Positions 8,162 to 16,524 of a stretch of 64,000 bases of DNA are shown here, piece by piece. Origin of the DNA: Thiohalophilus sp. (lineage in GTDB: Bacteria > Pseudomonadota > Gammaproteobacteria > UBA6429 > Thiohalophilaceae). The translations under genes and the position numbers were made by a program. The stretch spans positions 299,946 to 363,945 of the forward strand of contig NZ_JAXHMV010000001.1 in the NCBI RefSeq assembly GCF_034521165.1, given 5' to 3'. The notes under the pieces were generated by a model. That model saw nothing but the letters and a program-made list of their open reading frames with translations, made no database searches and was not told where the DNA came from. Positions within the stretch are counted from its first letter, which is position 1; every line of letters begins with the position of its first letter.

Positions 8162-9598
8162 ATGAGTGAGATATTAATGATCGTGCCCGGCAGCGTTTTG
8201 TTGAGCGTGCTGATCTGGTTCATTATCCTGAGTTTTGTGTTGTGGGCGGCCCGTGCTCACGCCCATCGCGCTATTCGTTCTTTTGGCCAGGTACTGCACA
8301 GTGCCATGCGCCTGACCGCCGCGGCCATCATGCGTGCCGAAAAACGGCTGCTGGACCGCAACCGCGAAGTCTTGCTGAACCAGGGCAGGGAAGCCGCCGA
8401 GCGCATTATCGAAAGGGAATTTGAGCGAATTGATGCCACCGTACGCAAGGATCTGGCGGAGTATCCCTCACTACATCGTCAGTTGAGCGAGGAAATTGCC
8501 AAGATCGACGAGGACTACAAGGAAAGCACCGAAGTGCCACCGGAACCGCCGGCCTGGGTCAAGGCGGTGGAAGCTGTCGCCAAGATTCCGTCCACCAAGG
8601 GTGATCCGATGGTTGGTAATGTCCTCGAGGATATTCATCAATCCCTGGTCAAGGCCAACACCCGGGCACTGGAAGAGTATCGCAAGGCCAGCCACAAACG
8701 CCATCAGTTGCTGAATAACATGATGCCGCACTGGCGCAACGTCAAGCAGATACTCGGCAAGGTCGACAAGAACGTCAACAGTCTGTTACAGCGTTCGGTC
8801 ACCATCGATCGGCATATGGACGAGTATGAGAATATCCAGAAACACAGTAATCGTGCCATGGAGATGCTCTCTTCCTCATCTATTACCCAGTTTTTTATCT
8901 CTTCCTTCGTGCTGGTTATCGCCATTGGTGGCGCGATGATTAACTTTAATTTGATCGCCTTGCCGATGTCGGAAATGGTGGGGGCGAAAAGTGAAATTAT
9001 CGGCATGCCAACCTCGGATGTCGCGGCGCTGGTGATCATTCTCGTGGAAATCGCCATGGGAATTTTTCTGATGGAATCCATGCGGATCACCCGGCTGTTT
9101 CCCATTATCGGTGCCCTGCCGGACAAGATACGGGTGCGTATGATCTGGATCACCTTCACGATTCTGCTTGTTCTGGCCTCGGTGGAAGCCGGTCTGGCCT
9201 ATATGCGTGAATGGCTGCTTGAAATGAAACAGGCCTCCATGCTGACCGGCGGCGAGGAAGTCGTTCAGGGCGGCTATCTGTGGATTACCACTGCCGCACA
9301 GATGGGACTGGGCTTTATGCTGCCGTTTGCGCTGGTCTTTGTTGCGATTCCGCTCGAGTCTTTTGTGCATTCATTGCGTACAGTTCTTGGGATTATCGGT
9401 GTTGCGTTCCTGCGCAGCCTGGCATGGCTGCTACGGTTTGTCGGGAATATCTCACGCTATGCCGCGAAGGTGCTTGTCAATATTTACGATCTGGTTATTT
9501 TTGCGCCCCTGTTAATTGAACGACTGATAGCGACAAACAGGGAACCAGGAAAAAGTGGAGATAAAAACAAGAAAATTGATACCGCATCCGCATTTTAA
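8162..9598 (+). CDS. Unrecognised multi-pass membrane protein with cytoplasmic or periplasmic coiled coil
   Basis: I do not recognise a family. The 478-residue protein starts with a hydrophobic helix (about residues 8-30). A charged, strongly helical region of some 210 residues follows (about 33-240), with many Glu, Arg, Lys and Gln. Four or five further membrane helices lie near 244-265, 287-307, 326-346, 372-398 and 408-430. The tail is basic. A GAGGAG ribosome site precedes the ATG. The next gene, a von Willebrand A lipoprotein, begins 11 bases after its stop and a strong terminator follows both, so they form a two-gene unit. The pairing suggests a membrane complex of unknown purpose. A tie to the flagellar genes upstream is position only. 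Confidence 0.85.
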   Translation: MSEILMIVPGSVLLSVLIWFIILSFVLWAARAHAHRAIRSFGQVLHSAMRLTAAAIMRAEKRLLDRNREVLLNQGREAAERIIEREFERIDATVRKDLAEYPSLHRQLSEEIAKIDEDYKESTEVPPEPPAWVKAVEAVAKIPSTKGDPMVGNVLEDIHQSLVKANTRALEEYRKASHKRHQLLNNMMPHWRNVKQILGKVDKNVNSLLQRSVTIDRHMDEYENIQKHSNRAMEMLSSSSITQFFISSFVLVIAIGGAMINFNLIALPMSEMVGAKSEIIGMPTSDVAALVIILVEIAMGIFLMESMRITRLFPIIGALPDKIRVRMIWITFTILLVLASVEAGLAYMREWLLEMKQASMLTGGEEVVQGGYLWITTAAQMGLGFMLPFALVFVAIPLESFVHSLRTVLGIIGVAFLRSLAWLLRFVGNISRYAAKVLVNIYDLVIFAPLLIERLIATNREPGKSGDKNKKIDTASAF

Positions 9599-9608
9599 GG
9601 GGGGAGAA

Positions 9609-10271
9609 ATGAAATCAACGAAACTGCTTATTCTGATAATGGTCGCGGCGCTGGCTATTGTCAGCGGCTGCTCCAGACATAATCAGGCGCGCGACCACGG
9701 TGTTTATATGCTGCTGGATACATCGGGCACCTATACCGAGCAGTTAACCGACGCCCAGCGTATTATCAATTATATACTGAGCGAGCTGGAGCCGGGCGAT
9801 ACGTTTGCCGTGGCGCGTATTGATACGGGCAGCTTCAGCGGCAAGGATATTGTCCATCGACAAACGTTCGATACGCGCCCCAGCCAGGCCAATATGCAAC
9901 GACGCAAATTTCGCGAGACGATCGATACGTTTGTCAAAGAGGTGAAGCCCAGCTCCTATACCGATATCACCGGCGGTATCCTGCAGGCGATCGAGCATCT
10001 CAACGAGGTCGGACCGGGAAACAAGACAATTCTGATCTTCTCCGATATGAAAGAGGATCTGAAAGAGGGGTATGTGCGGGATATACCGCTGCAGCTGGAT
10101 GGCTTCAATGTCGTGGCGCTGAACGTTATCAAGTTAAGCAGTGATAATGTTGACCCGCGCAAATACATGAGTCGCCTGGAAGAGTGGCAGAACCGGGTCG
10201 AATCCGGCGGTGGCCAATGGAAGGTGGTTAACGACATGGAGCGCCTGGAGTCGGTCATGGATTTCGATTGA
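9609..10271 (+). CDS. Von Willebrand factor A-like lipoprotein
   Basis: The 220-residue protein has a lipoprotein signal peptide ending VSGC with the lipidated Cys at 21. It then has a von Willebrand A-type fold: the metal-site motif DTSGT at residues 37-41, a Thr in SYTDITGGI, and a downstream TILIFSDMKEDL strand. A metal-dependent protein-binding role at the envelope is inferred from the fold. The frame is open to 9555, but the ATG at 9609 has an AGGGGGGAG ribosome site and begins a proper signal peptide. It pairs with the membrane protein just upstream and is followed by a terminator. Confidence 0.88.
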   Translation: MKSTKLLILIMVAALAIVSGCSRHNQARDHGVYMLLDTSGTYTEQLTDAQRIINYILSELEPGDTFAVARIDTGSFSGKDIVHRQTFDTRPSQANMQRRKFRETIDTFVKEVKPSSYTDITGGILQAIEHLNEVGPGNKTILIFSDMKEDLKEGYVRDIPLQLDGFNVVALNVIKLSSDNVDPRKYMSRLEEWQNRVESGGGQWKVVNDMERLESVMDFD

Positions 10272-10298
10272 AATAACGGTTATCGGATTCTGCTGAAG

Positions 10299-10332
10299 AC
10301 GGGCCGTCGGGTAACTGACGGCCCGTTTTTTG
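10299..10332 (+). terminator. Rho-independent terminator
   Basis: A ten-base stem ACGGGCCGTC/GACGGCCCGT closes a loop of about eight bases and is followed by seven T. It ends the two-gene unit of the membrane protein and the von Willebrand A lipoprotein. Confidence 0.93.
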
Positions 10333-10504
10333 TGCGGCCATCGAGCCGGTTTTGTCGCCTTTTCTGCCGTTCCCCCGCGGTCGTCCTGTTCTTTTCTGTG
10401 AGTGCGGGCCTACACATCCTGTAGCCACGGTGGTAACCTGTGAAGGTTCAAGAATCTCCTGACCGGACCGATAGATACGGCATGGTTTACTGATTTATAG
10501 TCTG

Positions 10505-10948
10505 ATGAGTCATACGATTGCACAACACCGACGCCGGCAACCGATGTGGTTCTATGAAAAGAACTACCGGTTCTTGTGTCTGTTGCTCCCGGACCTGCAC
10601 CATGGCCGTCAGGAGAGTTATCAAATTACACACGAGCAGCACAGGCTGGATATTCAGGTCACCGATTTTGGCCCCTATACCCAGCGGCTGCAGCTATCCC
10701 AGCGCTTTGACGCCAGCTCGCCACTATTGCGCGATCTTTGTATGAGCGTGCGTGTGTACCATGATGCCATGCTCGCGGAGGTGATCGGGTATCAGGGTGT
10801 GGAGCGGCTGTTGGCGCGCTATGAGTTGCCCAACAGCGGCATGTTGTTGCCGGACGAGAAACGCCAGGCGAATCTGTTGCTGCATGACTGGTTAACCATG
10901 TTCATTAACCGTCATCGGCAGGCCGATCGCAGTGTCACCCTGTCATGA
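10505..10948 (+). CDS. YqiB-like protein (DUF1249 family)
   Basis: The 147-residue protein matches the DUF1249/YqiB family by its conserved blocks: MWFYEKNYRFLCLLLPD near the start, LDIQVTDFGPYTQRLQLSQ in the middle, MSVRVYHDAMLAEVI, and a C-terminal DEKRQANLLLHDWL. The function is not established. In other Gammaproteobacteria such genes lie near nudF and cpdA, which are not seen here. No clear ribosome site precedes the ATG at 10505. An internal ATG at 10544 (MWFYEKNY) is an alternative start. Its last four bases overlap the next gene as ATGA. Confidence 0.85.
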   Translation: MSHTIAQHRRRQPMWFYEKNYRFLCLLLPDLHHGRQESYQITHEQHRLDIQVTDFGPYTQRLQLSQRFDASSPLLRDLCMSVRVYHDAMLAEVIGYQGVERLLARYELPNSGMLLPDEKRQANLLLHDWLTMFINRHRQADRSVTLS

Positions 10949-11607
10949 ACCGGTTAAAGGCCAGTATGGGGCGAGTTATTCATTTTCCATTTTATCTTGC
11001 CACTGCTGCTGTACTGTTGATGGGGCTGATGATCAATCCGGCCTTTGCCGACACCGTGGCGCAGGCGCTATCGGCCAGTCAGCGCGGGGAGCATGATCGG
11101 GCCCTGTCCATTTTGAAGCAACGCGCCGAGGCGGATGACCCGGTCGCGCAATACGATCTCGCCCTGTTTTATAAAAATGGTATCGGTGTCGCCTCTAACA
11201 GACAGCTGGCGAAGTACTGGTTCAAGCGAGCGGCGCGTGGCGGGATAGTCAATGCCTATGCCCAGTTGCGGCAGGACGCGGTCCAGCCCGGGCAGCCGCC
11301 ACAGGTTGAACTTGTGTTTGGTCCGCAGGAGTGGATACGGGTTCAGGAGCCTGGTAACTACACGCTTCAGCTGGCCAGCAGTCGCAATAGCCGGTTGATC
11401 AAGCGCTATTACGTCGAATACCAGCTCCAGGGGCGCGGGGGCTATTTCCTGAATAAAAAACGCAACCAGTATGCTCTGGTGTATGGCACCTATCCCTCGG
11501 TGGCCGATGCCACCCGGGCGATCGAGACGCTCCCTGAAGCCTTACGTCAGTGGCAACCCTGGGTCAGGCAATTGCGCCAGATCCAGGCAAGTATGGCCGA
11601 CGAGTAA
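10945..11607 (+). CDS. Secreted Sel1-repeat protein with SPOR-like C-terminus
   Basis: The 220-residue product has an N-terminal signal peptide, probably cleaved after NPAFA near residue 36. It then carries two Sel1-type helical repeats (YDLALFYKNGIGVASNRQLAKYWFKRAA). The C-terminal domain begins NYTLQLASS and continues through QYALVYGTYPSVADATRAIETL, the pattern of SPOR peptidoglycan-binding domains such as DamX. A role at the septum or cell wall is inferred. The ATG at 10945 overlaps the preceding stop. An internal ATG at 10966 has a better ribosome site (AAAGG) and leaves a compact signal peptide. No terminator is evident. Confidence 0.8.
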   Translation: MNRLKASMGRVIHFPFYLATAAVLLMGLMINPAFADTVAQALSASQRGEHDRALSILKQRAEADDPVAQYDLALFYKNGIGVASNRQLAKYWFKRAARGGIVNAYAQLRQDAVQPGQPPQVELVFGPQEWIRVQEPGNYTLQLASSRNSRLIKRYYVEYQLQGRGGYFLNKKRNQYALVYGTYPSVADATRAIETLPEALRQWQPWVRQLRQIQASMADE

Positions 11608-11735
11608 ACCGCCTCTTTTAGCCGGGTTCCCGGTGGTTGATAACCCTCCTGGTTGTCAGGTAAAACCGTGCTAAAGTTCACAGTTTGTTTGCCGACACAC
11701 TGAACAGGACTTGCAATACCGGGTCAATTTCAGGA

Positions 11736-11772
11736 GTCCGGCCCGGACAACCACTTCACGGGGGGTGAAGTG
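11736..11772 (+). promoter_or_regulatory. Two hairpins in the leader of the ankyrin gene, one holding the ribosome site
   Basis: GTCCGG-C-CCGGAC (11736-11748) is followed by CACTTCAC-GGGGG-GTGAAGTG (11752-11772), a perfect eight-base stem. The G-rich loop and 3' arm contain the only Shine-Dalgarno-like bases before the ATG at 11775. The structure could limit translation. This is inference from base pairing only. Confidence 0.5.
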
Positions 11773-11774
11773 CC

Positions 11775-12380
11775 ATGACATGTTCACATACCACCAATTG
11801 CCAGCTTTACGCCCAGTTTGCGGCCGATGCGTCGTTAAAATTGTGGAAACAACACTATTGTGAGGGGGTTTTCGACCAGTGTGCCCGCTATCAGCTCGCG
11901 CTGGAGGGTAAACCGGTCCCCCTGACCCTGCTGCCCAACGGCAAGATGGTCGAGCGTCGCTCCAAGGAGCAGATCAGCGCCTCGGCGCTATTCAATGCCA
12001 TCCAGAAACAGCGGGTCGGGGTCGTTCGCTCGCTGATCAAGACCGGCATGTCTTCCTATGAGCTCAAGACCGAAGACGGCATGACGCCGCTGATGGCCTC
12101 GGTGGCCGTTGGCAACGCGGAACTGGTGAAACTGATGCTCGAATACGGCTGTGATCCCCATGCGACCAATGGCGAGGGGAAACGGGCTATCGAACTGGCC
12201 CGGGAGGCCGGTTTCGGTGATTGCGAGCAGATATTGAAAAAGCACATGGCCGCCAATCCGACCCGCAAGACGTCACCGGCGTCCGCCACGGCGCAAGCCG
12301 AAACCAACGCCGAACCGGAAATGAACGAAGTGGTTGGTTTGTTACGTCGCCTGAACCCGTTTCGTTCCAGGGAGGCCTGA
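11775..12380 (+). CDS. Cys-rich N-terminus plus ankyrin repeats protein
   Basis: The 201-residue soluble protein has four N-terminal cysteines (C3, C9, C29, C36) and the sequence GKPVPLTLLPNGK. Two ankyrin repeats follow, near residues 75-135 (LFNAIQKQRVGVVRSLIKTG and GMTPLMASVAVGNAELVKLML). The tail is low-complexity and Ala/Thr/Glu-rich. The Cys set could bind a metal or iron-sulfur cluster. I infer this from spacing and cannot show it. Its stop lies three bases before the GTG of the YeeE/YedE gene, whose ribosome site is inside this gene, so the three genes form one operon. That suggests a regulatory or sensing role for the sulfur transporter. Confidence 0.78.
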   Translation: MTCSHTTNCQLYAQFAADASLKLWKQHYCEGVFDQCARYQLALEGKPVPLTLLPNGKMVERRSKEQISASALFNAIQKQRVGVVRSLIKTGMSSYELKTEDGMTPLMASVAVGNAELVKLMLEYGCDPHATNGEGKRAIELAREAGFGDCEQILKKHMAANPTRKTSPASATAQAETNAEPEMNEVVGLLRRLNPFRSREA

Positions 12381-12383
12381 GCG

Positions 12384-13010
12384 GTGGAATACTGGCCCTG
12401 GTGGATTGGCGCGCTGGCGCTGGGTGGAGTCAGTCTCGGTTACCTGTTGCTGATCGGTAAAATGCTCGGAGTCTCCGGCAGCTGGGCCAAGGTGGTCGGC
12501 TGGAAGGAAGACCGGGAGCTGGCCCGTTCCGCTGCACAACTCGAAGAGGCCGATGATGGCGAGATCGAGGATGCTCTGCTGGCCGCGACCCTGGCGGAAT
12601 TCGGCGCCGGTGCCGTGGATGAGAAATCCGCCGATGAGATGTCAACCGAAGATGGCGTAGCCACGGCAGCAACACAGGCGGTAAGCCACACACCGTGGAC
12701 CGCGCATCTGACCTTTCTGCTGGCCATGTTCATCGGCGGTCTGATTGCGGCTCTGACCTCCGGGCAGTTTGAAATTGAACTCCAGTTGAGCGATACCCAC
12801 AGCCGCATATTCGGCGGCCCCATGGAAGTCTGGCTGGCGTTGTTGTTTGGCGGCATGATGGTTGGCTTTGGCGCCCAGATGGCGGGAGGCTGTACTTCCG
12901 GTCATGGCCTGAGCGGTTGCGCCCGACTGATTCCCGCCAGTTTGCTTTCCACCGTGGTATTCATGCTCAGTGCCATTGGTCTGTCTTTATTAATGGAGGC
13001 GGCAATCTGA
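12384..13010 (+). CDS. YeeE/YedE family sulfur transporter, first half
   Basis: The 208-residue membrane protein belongs to the YeeE/YedE (thiosulfate/sulfur transport) family. The signature GGCTSGHGLSG, with its Cys, lies near residue 170. The protein has one N-terminal helix and at least three further helices. An unusual acidic, soluble insert of about 65 residues (roughly 30-100, with EEADDGEIEDALL and DEKSADEMSTEDG) separates the first helix from the core. It starts with GTG at 12384 behind an AGGGAGG site. Its stop overlaps the ATG of the partner gene. Split two-gene YeeE/YedE systems occur in sulfur bacteria. The substrate is not known. Confidence 0.86.
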   Translation: MEYWPWWIGALALGGVSLGYLLLIGKMLGVSGSWAKVVGWKEDRELARSAAQLEEADDGEIEDALLAATLAEFGAGAVDEKSADEMSTEDGVATAATQAVSHTPWTAHLTFLLAMFIGGLIAALTSGQFEIELQLSDTHSRIFGGPMEVWLALLFGGMMVGFGAQMAGGCTSGHGLSGCARLIPASLLSTVVFMLSAIGLSLLMEAAI

Positions 13011-13438
13011 TGAAACAGTCCAGAATACGCATGTATCTCTCCTATGGGCTGATGGGCGGTCTGATGGGCTATGTGATCGCACGGATCGGCTTTGGTGATT
13101 ATGACGAGCTGCATAATATGTTCATTCTGGAAGATCTGCGCATGTTGTATGCCTTCGCCGGCGCCGTTGCCCTGTCATTACTGGGATTTATCATCCTGGC
13201 GCGCCGTATTCCCAAACAGGAAAAGTTTTTCCAGCCGGGGACCATTCCCGGCAGCATGTTATTCGGCTTCGGCTGGGCGGTCTGTGGCGCCTGTCCAAGT
13301 ATGGTGTTTATCCAGCTCGGTGCCGGAAAAATTCCGGCACTGATGACGATGGTCGGTATCGTGCTGGGCATCTATCTGCACAAAAAAGCCCACGCCCGCT
13401 ATTTCCGCTGGGATACCGGTTCCTGTGTGAGTGACTGA
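13010..13438 (+). CDS. YeeE/YedE family sulfur transporter, second half
   Basis: The 142-residue protein has about four membrane helices and the second-half signature FGWAVCGACPSMVFIQLGAGK near residue 90, which includes two cysteines. This matches the C-terminal half of YeeE/YedE proteins. The start ATG at 13010 shares its A with the TGA of the upstream half. The frame is open to 12917 but the overlap start is favoured. Together the halves would make a full transporter for thiosulfate or a related sulfur species, with Cys residues relaying sulfur. That fits the soxYZ genes further along. A 238-base gap follows. Confidence 0.86.
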   Translation: MKQSRIRMYLSYGLMGGLMGYVIARIGFGDYDELHNMFILEDLRMLYAFAGAVALSLLGFIILARRIPKQEKFFQPGTIPGSMLFGFGWAVCGACPSMVFIQLGAGKIPALMTMVGIVLGIYLHKKAHARYFRWDTGSCVSD

Positions 13439-13570
13439 AGACTTTCGCATTGAATTGGTCTTGCACGGAGTAATGAGCCGGATTAGCAAGTGATGTGTTA
13501 CTAACTGTTACACATTTGTAACGTCTTGTACGAGATGGTCTTTTAGCCGGCAATGCGACCCGGAACAGGG

Positions 13571-13599
13571 TTGGCACCCCGACCGGGCATTGTTATATT
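13571..13599 (+). promoter_or_regulatory. Sigma-70 promoter for the GGDEF-EAL gene
   Basis: TTGGCA (13571-13576) and TATATT (13594-13599) are separated by 17 bases. The predicted transcript start is near 13606, about 70 bases before the ATG at 13677. The rest of the gap holds GTTAC-ACATTT-GTAAC (an inverted repeat upstream) and no gene. Confidence 0.6.
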
Positions 13600-13676
13600 C
13601 ACCAGACTGTTGTCCTGTTATTTTGCCAGTCCCTGGCCGGGGCAGTATTGCAGATTGAATTTAATTAATAAGCATA

Positions 13677-15626
13677 ATGAGTCGCCGCGTGTCAGACAAT
13701 AAAAACACTCCCCGATCCGGCGACTCGACGGCGATACATGACAACGCCGTTCGCTATCTTCGTCACCATCTTCGACGCCTGTTACCCCTTGCAGGGGTAA
13801 ATACGTTTGAGCCTGATGAACTCAATGACCAGGCCCTGCTTGAGCAGGATCCCCTCGGGCTTGTGGCAGATGCCGTGGGTGAGATGCTCGAGCGTCATCG
13901 GGTCACGACACAAGGTATGGGCTTCGATGTGACCCGACAGCGTGAGGATTTCAACCGCCAGAAACTGTCTGCGGTGGTGCTGGAAAACACCAGCGAAGGT
14001 GTGGTGGTGACCGACCACAACAACCGCATAATTGAGGTCAATGAGGCCCTGCTGCATATTACCGGCTATGAGAGAGAAGAACTGCTGGGTCAGGAGCCGA
14101 ATATCCTCAGTTCCGGTACTCACGATCGGGATTTTTATGCCGAAGTGTGGGAACAGCTTCAAAATCAGGGGGTTTGGCGCGGTGAAATCTGGGACCGACG
14201 TAAAAATGGCGAGTTGTTTTCGGCCTGGCAAACCATAAACATGATTCGTAATGATGCCGGTGAAGTACTCAATTATGTCTCCATTTTCTCTGACATCAGC
14301 GCCATCAGGCAGTCGCAGGAAAAACTCGACTTTCTGGCTTATCACGATCCTCTAACTTCGCTGCCCAACCGGGTTCTGTTTATGGATCGCCTGACCCAGG
14401 CGCTGGAGAAATCCGCGCGGGAAAAAACCAAACTGGCCATTATCTTTATCGATCTGGATCGATTCAAGAATATCAACGATACACTGGGCCACGCCCTGGG
14501 TGACAAATTGCTGGTAGACGCGGCATCGCGTTTTCTCATGAATATTCGCAAATCCGACACGGTAGCGCGATTGGGTGGTGACGAGTTTGTGGTGCTGCTG
14601 GAGAATATTGAATCGGATGAGCATATAGTCTATTTTGCCGAAAAGCTGCTCAATACCTTTATCGACCCGTTTGTCATCAATGAGAATCACCTGCACCTGA
14701 GTCTGAGCATGGGGATTTGCATCAGTCCCGATGATGGCAGGGATGTGGAAACGTTGCTGAAAAACGCCGATGCGGCCATGTATCGTGCCAAGGAACAGGG
14801 TCGCAACGGATTCCAGTTTTTTACCTCGGAATTATCCCGCAAGGCTCATGAAAAACTGACGCTTGAAACCAATCTGCGCCAGGCTATCGAGAAAAACCAG
14901 CTGGATTTACATTACCAGCCTCAAAACCAGTTGAAAAACGGCAGCATTACCTCCGCCGAAGCCCTGTTACGCTGGTCGCATCCCGAACTGGGTATGATCC
15001 CGCCGGACCGTTTCATCCCGATCGCCGAGGAGACCGGACTGATCGTCCCGATTGGTGACTGGGTTATCACCCGGGCCTGCGAGCAGTTGCGCCAGTGGCG
15101 CGAGGCAGGTTACGAAATTCAGCAGATAGCGATTAATGTTTCCGGCGTGCAGTTACAACGGGGTGATCTGGTCAGGCATATCTTGAGTACCTGTGATTAT
15201 TATCAGTTATCGGTTTCCGATCTCGAACTGGAAATCACCGAGTCGATTCTGATGCAAGATACCGACAGTGCCATCCGGATTCTGACCGAACTGCAAAAAC
15301 ACGGTGCGACGATTACTATTGACGATTTTGGGACCGGCTATTCCTCGCTGGGCTATCTCAAACGACTTCCGGTTAACAAGCTGAAAATTGATCGGGATTT
15401 CATCCGGGATATTGTCAGCGATCCCGAGGACGCGGCTATCGTGCGCGCGATTCTGGCCATGGCGGAGAATCTGCAGCTGACGGTGATTGCCGAGGGGGTC
15501 GAAGAAAAGACGCATTGTGATTTTCTGCAAGCACAGAGATGCACGATCGGCCAGGGGTATTATTTCAGCCGGCCGGTGCCCGCAGCCGAGTTCCAGAAGC
15601 TGCTCGAGCAGGAACTGTCTGCCTGA
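13677..15626 (+). CDS. PAS-GGDEF-EAL cyclic-di-GMP enzyme
   Basis: The 649-residue cytosolic protein has no membrane helix. A PAS domain lies at about residues 100-215 (NTSEGVVVTDHNNRIIEVNEA, ending FSDISAIRQSQEKLD). A GGDEF domain follows with an intact GGDEF at 300-304 and an RKSD product-inhibition site five residues before it. The EAL domain has EALLR at 428-432 and DDFGTGYSSL. All catalytic motifs are kept, so synthesis and breakdown of cyclic-di-GMP are both possible. The signal sensed by the PAS domain is unknown. No ribosome site is obvious before the ATG. It is monocistronic and may link sulfur or redox state to motility or biofilm. Confidence 0.95.
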   Translation: MSRRVSDNKNTPRSGDSTAIHDNAVRYLRHHLRRLLPLAGVNTFEPDELNDQALLEQDPLGLVADAVGEMLERHRVTTQGMGFDVTRQREDFNRQKLSAVVLENTSEGVVVTDHNNRIIEVNEALLHITGYEREELLGQEPNILSSGTHDRDFYAEVWEQLQNQGVWRGEIWDRRKNGELFSAWQTINMIRNDAGEVLNYVSIFSDISAIRQSQEKLDFLAYHDPLTSLPNRVLFMDRLTQALEKSAREKTKLAIIFIDLDRFKNINDTLGHALGDKLLVDAASRFLMNIRKSDTVARLGGDEFVVLLENIESDEHIVYFAEKLLNTFIDPFVINENHLHLSLSMGICISPDDGRDVETLLKNADAAMYRAKEQGRNGFQFFTSELSRKAHEKLTLETNLRQAIEKNQLDLHYQPQNQLKNGSITSAEALLRWSHPELGMIPPDRFIPIAEETGLIVPIGDWVITRACEQLRQWREAGYEIQQIAINVSGVQLQRGDLVRHILSTCDYYQLSVSDLELEITESILMQDTDSAIRILTELQKHGATITIDDFGTGYSSLGYLKRLPVNKLKIDRDFIRDIVSDPEDAAIVRAILAMAENLQLTVIAEGVEEKTHCDFLQAQRCTIGQGYYFSRPVPAAEFQKLLEQELSA

Positions 15627-15705
15627 AGAATACGTAATGGCCCGGATTTCGGTGGTTATCCCTGTTTGGGGCCGGCGTGTCACAGTCAAGGAAAAAAGCG
15701 GATAT

Positions 15706-15783
15706 CTCGCGGAGACACTACGGCGCAGAGAAACCTGATATTGCGCATTCTCAGCGTGCTCTGCGTCTCTGCGAGAGAGATAC
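15706..15783. repeat. Inverted degenerate repeat, CGCAGAG family
   Basis: The left arm TCTCGCGGAGACACTACGG plus CGCAGAGAAA (15706-15734) is loosely inverted in the right arm (15752-15782), which contains TCTGCGTCTCTGCGAGAG. It belongs to the same family as the elements at 21264, 31491, 35354 and 62582. It lies between the GGDEF-EAL gene and ssrA. No gene is seen in 15627-15888. Confidence 0.55.
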
Positions 15784-15886
15784 AAGGGTGCATTCTATGC
15801 ACCCGGCACCTGATATAGCACCCTCTTGGAGGGCTTTCATCATACTACCCGTTTTGCGAGCAGAATTTGATATCGACAGACAATAA

Positions 15887-15914
15887 AAAACGCCACCGAA
15901 AAGGTGGCGTTTTG
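15887..15914 (-). terminator. Rho-independent terminator of ssrA
   Basis: On the minus strand ACGCCACC-TTTTC-GGTGGCGT is followed by a run of T. It lies a few bases beyond the CCA end of tmRNA. Confidence 0.92.
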
Positions 15915-15920
15915 ACTGGA

Positions 15921-16284
15921 TGGTGGAGGCGGCGGGAATCGAACCCGCGTCCGCGAGTCCTCTGCCATTGGCTCTACATGCTTATCCGCGTCTATTATTT
16001 TAACCGGCAGCAACCCGACGGGCAGGGCCAACTGACGGCGATTCCGGTTAGGTTTTAACGTCGCTGCCCCGGACGAGCTTTGACGCGATCCTGTGAGATA
16101 TGACCCCTGGAATCTGAACGCACAGGCACGGCTTCAGTCAGAGGGCACCCTACCGGGTTTTAAGCGGCGAGTGCGTAGTTGTCGTCGTTGGCAACTATAA
16201 GGTTTGCAGATTGATTTACGAGGTTATCTGCACCTCGGCATGCACCTCCGGTTTCGCAACCCACGTCGAATCCAGGTCGCCCCC
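15921..16284 (-). ncRNA. ssrA: Transfer-messenger RNA
   Basis: The minus strand begins GGGGGCGACCTGGATTCGACG and ends with a T-arm (GGTTCGATTCC) and CGCCTCC-A-CCA. The seven-base acceptor stem pairs with one G-U. The tag reading frame starts with resume codon GCC at 16192 and runs to TAA at 16160-16162. It encodes ANDDNYALAA, the tag that marks stalled proteins for ClpXP-type proteolysis. The length of 364 bases is normal for one-piece tmRNA. Its partner smpB lies on the same strand upstream, but an insertion element now separates them. Confidence 0.97.
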
Positions 16285-16357
16285 ATTGGTCTATTCTTTC
16301 GACTGCTATTCTAGCGGATAGTTCCGTACTTATATAGGGGCTCTGCGAGAATTAACA

Positions 16358-16382
16358 AGATACTAGGTACTAGGGGCTAGGA
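16358..16382. repeat. CTAG-rich repeat arm downstream of the insertion element
   Basis: This stretch holds three CTAG units in 20 bases (TACTAGGTACTAGGGGCTAGG). Similar CTAG arms flank the insertion element at 16505-16524 and 17556-17573, and occur at 43031-43157 and 62361-62390. The remaining space to the element shows no gene. Confidence 0.55.
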
Positions 16383-16518
16383 AAGTGGGTAGTGGGTAGG
16401 CCGGACTGAGCGTAGCGGTGTCCGGCACCGGCTGTGCGCGATACCGCGGGGTTTATGTCCGCCGGATGCTTTATCAGGCCGATGGATCGGGAACAGGCTG
16501 GTTTTCCAGGACCTGGTG

Positions 16519-16524
16519 CCTAGG
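16519..16524. repeat. Target-site duplication, left copy (CCTAGG)
   Basis: CCTAGG directly abuts the terminal TGTGATCTC of the insertion element and is repeated at 17556-17561. It fits the NCTAGN target known for IS481. Confidence 0.85.

Noticed and set aside
13571..13590. Sigma-54 promoter from TGGCAC before the GGDEF-EAL gene
   Set aside because: There is no GC 12 bases after the GG. The same bases fit a sigma-70 promoter with a 17-base spacer.
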